A DNA stretch of 13,072 nt, from assembly GCA_002308315.1 (NCBI GenBank), contig DBWE01000105.1:9155-22226 (forward strand). The letters are read 5' to 3'. Every line of letters starts with the position of its first letter. The first letter of the stretch is position 1. Shown here piece by piece: positions 4,777-12,014 of this stretch. Below the pieces are notes generated by a model. It made no database searches. It had not been told where the DNA came from and saw nothing but the letters and a program-made list of their open reading frames with translations. Source of the stretch: Clostridiales bacterium UBA1246. Its GTDB lineage: Bacteria; Bacillota; Clostridia; Oscillospirales; Oscillospiraceae. Both the position numbers and the translations under genes were made by a program.

Positions 4777-7062
4777 ATGGCGGAGAAAAAACTGAAAAAT
4801 TGGCTGAAAAGGCCGGACGGAACGTTCATTCGCCGCACACTGGTCCTGATGACTGTGTGCGGCATAGTTGCATTTATAGTTCTTATCGGGCAGCTGTACC
4901 GCATAATGATAGTTGACCATGAACTGTATGAGTCGCAGGCCGTGGAGCAGCAGATGAGGGAGACCACGGTCACCGCTTCGAGGGGCACGATATACGATAC
5001 CAACATGAAGATCATCGCCCAGAGCGCGACCGTGGACACCATCTTCATCAGCCCCGCCGAGATGATAAAGTACGGCGAAAACAAGTACGACATAGCCGCC
5101 GCGCTCAGCGAGATACTCGGCGTGGACTACGACGGGATCATGAAAAAGTGGGAAGACACCGAGTCGTGGTACAAGACCGTCGCCGTGAAGGTGGAGCCGG
5201 AGCTGTCCGAGCAGGTCAGAAAATATAAAAACGACAACGACCTCCGCAGCGTGTATATCGTCGAGGACAGCAAGCGCTATTATCCCTACGGCAGCCTCGC
5301 CTCCCAGATAATCGGCTTCGTCGGCACGGACAACTACGGTCTCGAGGGCCTTGAGGCGGAGTACAACAGCTATCTGCAGGGGGAGAACGGGCGCATAGTC
5401 CGCGCCACCACCTCCGAGGGCATGGATATGCTCTATACCGGCTATGAGGATTACCTCGACGCGACGGACGGCAGGAGCATAGTCACCACCATCGACACCA
5501 CGGTGGAGTACTATCTGGAAAAGCACCTGCAGCAGGCCATCGAGGATTACGAGATACGGGACGGCGCCATGGGCGTGGTCATGGAGGTGGATACCGGCGC
5601 GGTGCTCGGCATGTGCTCGCTGCCGAACTACGATCTGAACGATTTCCTCGCGCTGAACGAGGATTACCGCGCAAAGCTGGACAGCGAGGGGCTGAGCGGC
5701 GAGGAATACGACGCGCGCTACGCCGAGCTGCAGCGCACCCAGTGGCGCAACCGCATACTGTCCGATACCTACGAGCCCGGCTCGACCTTCAAGATAATCA
5801 CCCTCGCCTCCGCCCTCGAGGAGGGTGCGATAACCCTCAACGACAGGTTCTACTGCGGAGGCAGCATGGAGGTGCCGGGGCGCGACCTGCCGCTGCACTG
5901 CTGGAAGCTGTCGGGGCACAAGGATCAGAGCCTGGCCGAGGCGGCGCAGCACTCCTGCAACGTGGCCTTCACCAACATAGGCATAAGGCTCGGCGCCAGG
6001 CGCTTTTACGACTATATCCAGGCCTTCGGCTTTTTCGAGCCCACGGGGCTGAACAACGCGGCGGAGTCCGGCGGCATATGGTGGCCGAGGAAGGTGTTTG
6101 AGGATCCGTACAACTATTCGCAGCTCGCGGCCGCCTCCTTCGGACAGACCTTCAATATCACGCCCATACAGATGATCACCGCGGTAAGCTGCGTGGCCAA
6201 CGGCGGATATCTCATGCAGCCCCACATGATAAAGCAGATACTGGCTCCGGACGGCACGGTGGAAAAGAGCTTCGAGCCCACGGTCGTAAGACAGGTGATA
6301 AGCGAGAAGACCTCCGCCGACGTCTGCGCGATACTCGAAAGCGTCGTGAGCGCGCCGGACGGCACGGGCAAGAACGCCTTCGTCGCGGGCTACCGCGTGG
6401 GCGGCAAAACGGGCACCTCCGAAAAGGTAGGCCAGGCCTCGGACGACTACATGGTCTCCTTCGTGGGCTTCGCCCCCGCGGACGATCCGAAGGTCGCCGT
6501 GCTGGTGATACTCGACAATCCCAGCAAGGACTCGGGGATATACATAAGCGGCGGCGTCATGGCCGCGCCGGTAGTCGGCAATATCCTCGCGGACGTGCTC
6601 CCCTACCTCGGCGTGGAGGCCGAAAGCAGCACCGACGGCAGGGTAAGCAACGTGCTCATGCCCAACGTAAAGGGCCTGTCGGTGTCCGACGCGAGCGCCG
6701 AGCTGGAGAGCAGGGGCTTCTCCGTGAAAACGGTGGGCAGCGGCGGCACGGTCACCGATCAGGCGCCCATCTCGAATATGAAGCTGTCCTACGGCAGCAC
6801 GGTGGTGCTGTACGCGGGCGAGGATAAGCCGGAGGGCACCGTGGACGTGCCCGACATGGTCGGCAAGACCTACAAGGCGGCCAAGGCTTACTTCGAGGCC
6901 TTCGGAATGTTCATACGGACCACGGGCGTGGCGCCGTCGGAGTCCAACACCATAATCGTTCAGCGCCAGAACACGGAGCCCGGCAGCAAGGTGAAGTACG
7001 GGACCGTGATAGAAGTGTCGATCATAGACAACGATACCAGCATAATGGAGACGAGAGGCTGA
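4777..7062 (+). CDS. Class B penicillin-binding protein, FtsI/SpoVD type, with two PASTA domains
   Basis: This membrane-anchored DD-transpeptidase cross-links septal peptidoglycan (division PBP2B/FtsI or sporulation SpoVD role). Its 761 residues show a short cytoplasmic tail, one span at about 20-42, a PBP dimerisation domain from about 62 (SRGTIYD at 68-74) to about 225, and a transpeptidase domain of about 260-610. The active-site motifs are intact: STFK (nucleophile S336, K339), SCN (393-395) and KTG (544-546), with TYEPGSTFK and GGKTGTSEK in classic form. Two PASTA domains follow at about 624-681 and 687-750; these modules bind or sense cell wall. B. subtilis PBP2B has two PASTA domains and SpoVD one, so domain count favours the vegetative type, but only one such gene is present here and it may serve both roles. 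GGAGG (4765-4769) sits 7 nt before the ATG. The stop overlaps the murE start by 1 nt. Confidence 0.95.
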   Translation: MAEKKLKNWLKRPDGTFIRRTLVLMTVCGIVAFIVLIGQLYRIMIVDHELYESQAVEQQMRETTVTASRGTIYDTNMKIIAQSATVDTIFISPAEMIKYGENKYDIAAALSEILGVDYDGIMKKWEDTESWYKTVAVKVEPELSEQVRKYKNDNDLRSVYIVEDSKRYYPYGSLASQIIGFVGTDNYGLEGLEAEYNSYLQGENGRIVRATTSEGMDMLYTGYEDYLDATDGRSIVTTIDTTVEYYLEKHLQQAIEDYEIRDGAMGVVMEVDTGAVLGMCSLPNYDLNDFLALNEDYRAKLDSEGLSGEEYDARYAELQRTQWRNRILSDTYEPGSTFKIITLASALEEGAITLNDRFYCGGSMEVPGRDLPLHCWKLSGHKDQSLAEAAQHSCNVAFTNIGIRLGARRFYDYIQAFGFFEPTGLNNAAESGGIWWPRKVFEDPYNYSQLAAASFGQTFNITPIQMITAVSCVANGGYLMQPHMIKQILAPDGTVEKSFEPTVVRQVISEKTSADVCAILESVVSAPDGTGKNAFVAGYRVGGKTGTSEKVGQASDDYMVSFVGFAPADDPKVAVLVILDNPSKDSGIYISGGVMAAPVVGNILADVLPYLGVEAESSTDGRVSNVLMPNVKGLSVSDASAELESRGFSVKTVGSGGTVTDQAPISNMKLSYGSTVVLYAGEDKPEGTVDVPDMVGKTYKAAKAYFEAFGMFIRTTGVAPSESNTIIVQRQNTEPGSKVKYGTVIEVSIIDNDTSIMETRG

Positions 7063-8504
7063 TGAAGCTCAGGGACATATTGAAGGGAATAGAGACCGTC
7101 CGCGTCGAGGCCGATCCCGGGTGCGAGATAACGGACATATGCTACGACAGCCGCAGGGCGGCGCCGGGGGCGATGTTCGCGGCCGTGAAAGGTTATGAGA
7201 CCGACGGGCACAGATATATGGCTTCGGCGGCGGAAAAGGGCGCGGCGGTCGTGCTTTGCGAGCAGGCGCCGGACTGCGGCGTGCCGTACGTCCTCGTCCG
7301 CGACAGCCGCCTCGCGCTGGCTCTCGCCTCGGCAAACCTTTTCGGCAGACCGGCGGAAAAGCTGAAGCTCATCGGCGTCACCGGGACCAACGGCAAGACC
7401 ACGGTCACCAACCTTACGAGGAACATAATAGAGAGCTGCACGGGCCGCCTCTGCGGTCTTATGGGCACCAACCGCAATATAACCGGGAAAAACGAGTACG
7501 ACGCGGAGCATACCACGCCGGAGTCGAGAGACCTGCAGCAGCTGCTGGGAGAAATGGTCGAGGCGGGCTGCGGGTACGCGGTAATGGAGGTATCCTCCCA
7601 TTCGCTCATGCTCGGCCGCGTGGCGGGCATCCGCTTCACGGCGGGCTGCTTCACCAATCTCAGCCAGGATCATCTCGATTTTCACGGGACCATGGAGGCG
7701 TATCTCGACGCCAAGGCAAAGCTGTTCGATATCAGCGAAAACGCCGTGATCAACGCGGACGATCCCGCCGCGGAGAAGCTGAAGGCGAGGGCGAAGGGCG
7801 CTTTGCTGCTCTACGGCATAGACAGCCCCGCCGCCGAGCTCAGGGCCGAGGACATAAAGCTGCTGCCCGACAGGGTGGAGTTCACGGCCGTATACGGAGA
7901 CGTGAGGACGGCGGCGAGCCTCGGCATACCGGGACGCTTTTCGGTATACAACGCTCTCGCGGCCGTGGGCTGCTGCATTGCCGCGGGCGTCGATCCCGCG
8001 GAGGCGATGCGCGCCCTGAGCGGCTGCGGCAGCGTGAAGGGAAGGATGGAGGTCGTGCCCTGCGGCAGGGACTTCACCATACTGATAGACTATGCCGTCA
8101 CTCCCGACGCGCTGGACAACATGATACGCACCGTCCGCGCCGCCGCTCCGGGACGGGTGGTGGTGCTGTTCGGCTGCGGCGGGGACCGGGACAGGACCAA
8201 GCGGCCGAAGATGGGAAAGGTGGTCGCGCAGCTGAGCGATTTCGCCGTAGTCACCTCGGATAATCCCCGTACCGAGGATCCGCAGGCCATCATCGACGAC
8301 ATACTGCCCGGCTTCGAGGGCGAGGACACGCCCTATGTGGTCATACCCGACAGGCGCAGCGCCATACGCTGGGCGATAGAGCACGCCCGGAAGGATGATA
8401 CGATCGTGCTGACCGGCAAGGGACACGAGACGTATCAGATAATCGGCAGGACCAAGCATCACATGGATGAAAGGGAGATAGTCGCCGAGATACTCGGCGG
8501 CTGA
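7062..8504 (+). CDS. murE: UDP-N-acetylmuramoyl-tripeptide synthetase MurE, predicted meso-DAP type
   Basis: MurE adds the third stem-peptide residue to UDP-MurNAc-L-Ala-D-Glu in the cytoplasm, using ATP. The 480-residue protein has the three Mur-ligase domains: N-terminal UDP-binding (1-100), central ATPase with the P-loop GVTGTNGKTT (105-114), HTTPES (150-155), MEVSSHSL (175-182) and the likely carbamylated lysine K218 in YLDAKAKLF, then the C-terminal domain. DNPRTEDP (400-407) carries the DNPR signature linked to meso-diaminopimelate selection, and KGHE (453-456) is present. Oddly, the near-invariant DYAHTPD motif reads DYAVTPD (343-349), with valine 346 replacing histidine. The ATG overlaps the PBP stop by one base (TGATG); GAGAGG and GGAG upstream could serve as ribosome binding site, and coupling is likely. 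The L-lysine alternative is disfavoured by the arginine in DNPR. Confidence 0.96.
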   Translation: MKLRDILKGIETVRVEADPGCEITDICYDSRRAAPGAMFAAVKGYETDGHRYMASAAEKGAAVVLCEQAPDCGVPYVLVRDSRLALALASANLFGRPAEKLKLIGVTGTNGKTTVTNLTRNIIESCTGRLCGLMGTNRNITGKNEYDAEHTTPESRDLQQLLGEMVEAGCGYAVMEVSSHSLMLGRVAGIRFTAGCFTNLSQDHLDFHGTMEAYLDAKAKLFDISENAVINADDPAAEKLKARAKGALLLYGIDSPAAELRAEDIKLLPDRVEFTAVYGDVRTAASLGIPGRFSVYNALAAVGCCIAAGVDPAEAMRALSGCGSVKGRMEVVPCGRDFTILIDYAVTPDALDNMIRTVRAAAPGRVVVLFGCGGDRDRTKRPKMGKVVAQLSDFAVVTSDNPRTEDPQAIIDDILPGFEGEDTPYVVIPDRRSAIRWAIEHARKDDTIVLTGKGHETYQIIGRTKHHMDEREIVAEILGG

Positions 8505-8517
8505 CCGGTAAACACAA

Positions 8518-9501
8518 ATGACGTACGCGGCATCATTCATAATTTCCTTCGCCGTCACGGCGCTGTCGGGACTGATACTGATACCGATGCTGCGCCGCCT
8601 CAAGGCGGGGCAGAGCATAAAGCGCGACGGGCCGGTATGGCACATGTCCAAGGAGGGCACGCCCACCATGGGCGGGCTGATGTTCATAGCGGGCATGCTG
8701 GCCGCGGTGCTCATCGCCGTTTTCGCCTTCCTGCGCGGAGACGCCGTGGCCCCGGCGATGCTGTGCTTTGCCCTGGTGCAGGGGCTCATCGGCTTCGCGG
8801 ACGATCTTCGGAAGGTGCGCCGCCACGGCAATAAGGGACTGAGCGGCATCCAGAAATTTTTCCTGCAGCTGGCGACGGCGGTGGCCTTCATACTGCTTTT
8901 GAGGCACAGCGGCTACCTCAGCCCGGATTTATATCTTCCCTTCATCGGAACGAGGCTGCATCTGAGCGAGCCGGTGTACTTCATATTTGCCGCGTTCGTC
9001 ATCGTAGGCACCGTCAACGCGGTGAACCTTACCGACGGGGTGGACGGACTGCTCAGCGGCGTCACGCTGCCGACCGCGGTATGCTTCACCGCTCTGGCGA
9101 TCTATTGGGGCGAAAAGCCGCAGGCCGTGTTCGCCGCGGCGCTGACGGCGGGCATAGCCGCGTTTTTGATATTCAATTTCAACCCCGCGAAGGTGTTCAT
9201 GGGCGATACGGGCTCGCTGTTCATAGGCGGGGCGGTATGCGCTCTTGCCTTTGCGGCGGATATGCCGCTGATACTCGTGCCGCTGGGCGTGATATATATA
9301 GCCGAGGCGATGTCCGATATAATCCAGGTGTTATATTTCAAGCTGACGCACGGAAAGCGCATTTTCAAAATGGCCCCGCTGCACCACCATTTCGAAAAAT
9401 GCGGCTGGAGCGAGAAAAAAGTGTTTGCGGTATTCACCGCGGTGAGCGCAGTTTTCGCCCTGCTTACCTGGCTGGGCGTAAAGAGCAGATACGGGATATG
9501 A
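8518..9501 (+). CDS. mraY: Phospho-N-acetylmuramoyl-pentapeptide transferase MraY
   Basis: MraY transfers phospho-MurNAc-pentapeptide from its UDP carrier to undecaprenyl phosphate, making lipid I at the inner face of the membrane. The 327-residue protein is nearly all hydrophobic segments (about ten spans expected). Diagnostic motifs are TPTMGGL (48-54), the Mg-binding FADD (93-96), HGNKGLSG (103-110), NAVNLTDGVDGLLSG (167-181), NFNPAKVFMGDTGS (220-233, with D230) and the MraY-specific histidine run MAPLHHHFE (285-293). This last motif separates it from WecA/TagO relatives. It starts 13 nt after murE with no convincing Shine-Dalgarno, so re-initiation or coupling from murE is likely. In the usual order murF comes before and murD after this gene; neither is here. 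Confidence 0.97.
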   Translation: MTYAASFIISFAVTALSGLILIPMLRRLKAGQSIKRDGPVWHMSKEGTPTMGGLMFIAGMLAAVLIAVFAFLRGDAVAPAMLCFALVQGLIGFADDLRKVRRHGNKGLSGIQKFFLQLATAVAFILLLRHSGYLSPDLYLPFIGTRLHLSEPVYFIFAAFVIVGTVNAVNLTDGVDGLLSGVTLPTAVCFTALAIYWGEKPQAVFAAALTAGIAAFLIFNFNPAKVFMGDTGSLFIGGAVCALAFAADMPLILVPLGVIYIAEAMSDIIQVLYFKLTHGKRIFKMAPLHHHFEKCGWSEKKVFAVFTAVSAVFALLTWLGVKSRYGI

Positions 9502-9531
9502 CGCACGCCCCGGGGCGGGAAGGAACCTACT

Positions 9532-10758
9532 ATGGCAGAGCTGTATGATTTTCCGGAAAGAGTAACGGGCGAACGCCTGAGCGCGGACGGCGCGAAAAAA
9601 AAGAAGAAAAGACGCGGGCGCATGGACGTGCCGTTCTGCATGCTTACGCTGCTGATACTGCTGGTGGGCCTCGTGATGCTGCTGTCGGCAAGCTACATAC
9701 GGTCCTACTATGAAACGTACGGCAGCTCGCGCGGACCGGACGCGACGTATTATTTCCGACGCCAGCTGATATTTTCCGTTCTGGGCGTCGCCGCCATGCT
9801 TTTCATTTCGCGGATAAGACTGAGCTTTATACGGAAGCTGTCGTTCCCCGCCATCATCGGTTCGTTCCTGCTGCTGCTCGCGGTGCTTATGAAGGGCCTT
9901 TCGACCAACGGCGCCGTGCGCTGGCTGGAGCTGCCGGGCAACGTTACCTTCCAGCCCTCCGAAATAGCGAAAACGGCGGTCGTGATCGCCTTCGCGGACT
10001 GGATGTGCAAGCTCAGCGACAAAATGAAAACGTTCAAATACGGCGTGCTCCCGTTTCTGATAGCGCTGCTGTGCATCGCCGTGCCGCTGCTGCTGCAGCC
10101 GCATCTGTCCGCGACGATAATAATACTTCTGCTGGGCTTCATGATGATGTTCGCAGGCGGAACGAGACTGAGATATCTCGGCGCGGCAGTGCTGGCGGCC
10201 GTTCTGGGCTACGCCCTGCTGATGTATCTCATCAAGATCGAAAGCCCGATAATCGAGAAGGTCAGCTTTTTCAGATACGCCGTCGAGCGCATCACCGCCT
10301 GGAAGGACCCGGAGTCGGTGCTGCTCTCGGGAGGCTGGCAGATAATACAGTCGCTTTACGCGATAGGCTCGGGCGGACTGCTCGGCCTGGGGCTGGGACA
10401 GAGCCGGCAGAAATACCTGTACCTGCCCTTCGAGCATAACGACTATATCTTTTCCATAGTATGCGAGGAGCTCGGCTTTGTGGGCGGAGTGCTGATACTG
10501 CTGCTGTTCGCCCTGCTGATAATCCGCGGCTTCTGGCTGGCCATGCATTGCCGGGACAAATTCAGCTCACTGGTGGTGACGGGGATGATGATACTGCTTT
10601 CCCTGCAGGTGTTCCTCAACGTCGCCGTCGGGACGAACCTGCTGCCCGCGACGGGCATATCGCTGCCGTTTTTCAGCTACGGAGGCACGGCTCTGGACAT
10701 ACAGCTGGCCGAAATGGGCATAGTCCTGTCTGCCTCGCGGGACATAGCGGATAAATAA
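9532..10758 (+). CDS. ftsW: SEDS-family peptidoglycan glycosyltransferase, FtsW/SpoVE type
   Basis: SEDS proteins polymerise glycan strands from lipid II in complex with a class B PBP, here most likely the product of the PBP gene upstream in the operon. The 408-residue protein has about ten predicted membrane spans after a cytoplasmic N-terminus containing a basic run KKKKKRRGR (22-30). Family motifs are NGAVRWLEL (126-134), QPSEIAK (141-147), LLQPHLSATIII (187-198), EHNDYIF (301-307) containing the putative catalytic aspartate D304, EELGFVGG (312-319) and ATGISLPFFSYGGTA (373-387). The usual LPE-x-H-T/N-D reads LPFEHND, so the conserved glutamate position is phenylalanine with glutamate one residue later. 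Gene order cannot distinguish FtsW from SpoVE. AGGAA (9521-9525) is 6 nt before the ATG. A run of eight A (9595-9602) encodes part of the lysine stretch. Confidence 0.95.
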   Translation: MAELYDFPERVTGERLSADGAKKKKKRRGRMDVPFCMLTLLILLVGLVMLLSASYIRSYYETYGSSRGPDATYYFRRQLIFSVLGVAAMLFISRIRLSFIRKLSFPAIIGSFLLLLAVLMKGLSTNGAVRWLELPGNVTFQPSEIAKTAVVIAFADWMCKLSDKMKTFKYGVLPFLIALLCIAVPLLLQPHLSATIIILLLGFMMMFAGGTRLRYLGAAVLAAVLGYALLMYLIKIESPIIEKVSFFRYAVERITAWKDPESVLLSGGWQIIQSLYAIGSGGLLGLGLGQSRQKYLYLPFEHNDYIFSIVCEELGFVGGVLILLLFALLIIRGFWLAMHCRDKFSSLVVTGMMILLSLQVFLNVAVGTNLLPATGISLPFFSYGGTALDIQLAEMGIVLSASRDIADK

Positions 10759-10759
10759 G

Positions 10760-10782
10760 TCCGCGGGCACGATGCCCGCGGA
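10760..10782 (+). repeat. Strong hairpin in the ftsW-murG gap
   Basis: TCCGCGGGCA (10760-10769) and TGCCCGCGGA (10773-10782) are perfect inverted repeats of 10 bp around a 3-nt loop CGA, starting one base after the ftsW stop codon. No T-run follows, so it is not a typical intrinsic terminator. It is followed at once by the palindrome TCCGATCGGA (10783-10792), whose right half overlaps the GGAGG ribosome binding site of murG. Plausible roles are mRNA stabilisation or processing, or partial attenuation; none is proven. Confidence 0.6.
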
Positions 10783-10800
10783 TCCGATCGGAGGAAAGAA

Positions 10801-11943
10801 ATGAATTTCCTTTTTGCCTGCGGAGGCACCGCGGGTCATATAAATCCCGCCGTCGCCCTTGCCCAGAGGCTGGGCAGCCTCATGCCGGACTCGAATTTCC
10901 TGTTTATAGGCGCCGAGGGCAATATGGAAATGGAGCTCGTGCCCAGAGAAGGCTATGAAATAAAGGCGATCAAGGCGGGGAGCCTTCACCGCAGCCTTCG
11001 CCCCGACGAGCTTATCAAGAACGTAAGATCGGTATATTACATTTGCATCTCCACACACAAGGCAAAGAAAATAATGCGCGCTTTCAGGCCCGACGCCGTT
11101 CTCGGCACCGGGGGCTACGTCTGCTACCCGGTGATAAAGGCGGCTTCGGAGCTGGGTATCCCGACGCTGATACACGAGTCCAACGCTTTCCCCGGCCTTA
11201 CCACGAGGATGCTCGAAAAGTACGCCGACAGGCTCATGGTCGGCTTTGAGGAGAGCAGGAGCTTTTATAAGGATCCCGAAAAAGTGGTCTTCACCGGCAC
11301 TCCCGCCCGCAGCGGCTTCGGCAGCTGGAGCAGCGAAGAGGCGAAAAAGGAGCTCGGCGTGGAAAAGACGCCGCTGGTACTGTCCTTCTGGGGCTCGCTG
11401 GGCGCCTCGCACATGAACGAGGTGACGGCGCGCATGATGATAATGAACGAAAGGGACGGCGCGTTCAGGCACATCCACGCGAGCGGCGGGGAGAACGGAC
11501 CGGAAAAAATGACGGCCCTGCTCGGAGGCGTGGAGCTGAAAAACACGGAGATACGCCGCTATATCTACGATATGCCCAAGGTGATGGCAGCGGCGGACGT
11601 GGTGATATGCCGCTCTGGCGCCTCGACGCTCTGCGAGCTGACGGCCATGGGCAAGCCGGCGGTGCTGGTGCCGTCGGTAAACGTGACCAACAATCATCAG
11701 GAGAAAAACGCAAGGGTGCTTTCCGACAGGGGAGGCGCGGTGCTCATACGCGAGGAGGACTGCACGCCGCAAAAGCTGTACGATACGGTCACGGAGCTCT
11801 GCTCCGACTCCGGCAGACGCGCGGAGATGAGCGCGGCGATGCTTTCCATGGCGCGGACGGACGCGGTGGACGCGATCGTCGGCGAGATACTCGACGCGGT
11901 CCGACAGCCGCGTACGCGGGGAAACGCGCCCGGAACGGGCTGA
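10801..11943 (+). CDS. murG: UDP-GlcNAc:lipid I N-acetylglucosaminyltransferase MurG
   Basis: MurG adds GlcNAc to lipid I to make lipid II at the cytoplasmic face of the membrane. It is a GT-B, family GT28 enzyme; 380 residues is slightly long, due to a short C-terminal tail. Motifs in order are GGTAGHINPA (8-17), GTGGYVCYP (102-110), HESNAFPG (125-132), GTPAR (166-170, usually GNP-x-R), WGSLGA (197-202, usually GGSQGA), RSGASTLCEL (271-280) and NHQEKNA (298-304). The last two contact the UDP-GlcNAc donor. The altered WGSLGA loop is worth noting but the rest of the active site looks intact. GGAGG (10790-10794) is 6 nt before the ATG. It follows ftsW in the same order as in B. subtilis spoVE-murG. 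Confidence 0.97.
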   Translation: MNFLFACGGTAGHINPAVALAQRLGSLMPDSNFLFIGAEGNMEMELVPREGYEIKAIKAGSLHRSLRPDELIKNVRSVYYICISTHKAKKIMRAFRPDAVLGTGGYVCYPVIKAASELGIPTLIHESNAFPGLTTRMLEKYADRLMVGFEESRSFYKDPEKVVFTGTPARSGFGSWSSEEAKKELGVEKTPLVLSFWGSLGASHMNEVTARMMIMNERDGAFRHIHASGGENGPEKMTALLGGVELKNTEIRRYIYDMPKVMAAADVVICRSGASTLCELTAMGKPAVLVPSVNVTNNHQEKNARVLSDRGGAVLIREEDCTPQKLYDTVTELCSDSGRRAEMSAAMLSMARTDAVDAIVGEILDAVRQPRTRGNAPGTG

Positions 11944-12014
11944 AATCCGCGTTTCTCACTTTACCCGGCGCTCCGCATAATATGGCCTGAAAAAGGATGT
12001 GCGGAGGAATAGCA

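Noticed and set aside
4492..6225. Long minus-strand open frame opposite ftsL and the PBP gene (about 577 codons)
   Set aside because: A mirror frame of GC-rich coding DNA; no motif, no ribosome binding site, and it spans two real genes and their gap.
6960..8891. Long minus-strand open frame opposite murE and mraY (about 643 codons)
   Set aside because: Same reason: it crosses three well-supported plus-strand genes and has no recognisable domain.
11953..11981. Possible promoter before murA (CATAAT with a TTCTCA about 17 nt upstream)
   Set aside because: The -35 is poor and murA is only 71 nt after murG; not enough to claim an internal promoter.
11997..12014. Upstream in-frame ATG for murA
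   Set aside because: Its purine-rich sequence is directly adjacent with no spacer, whereas GGAGG is spaced 7 nt before the GTG at 12015 and the MurA N-terminus aligns there.
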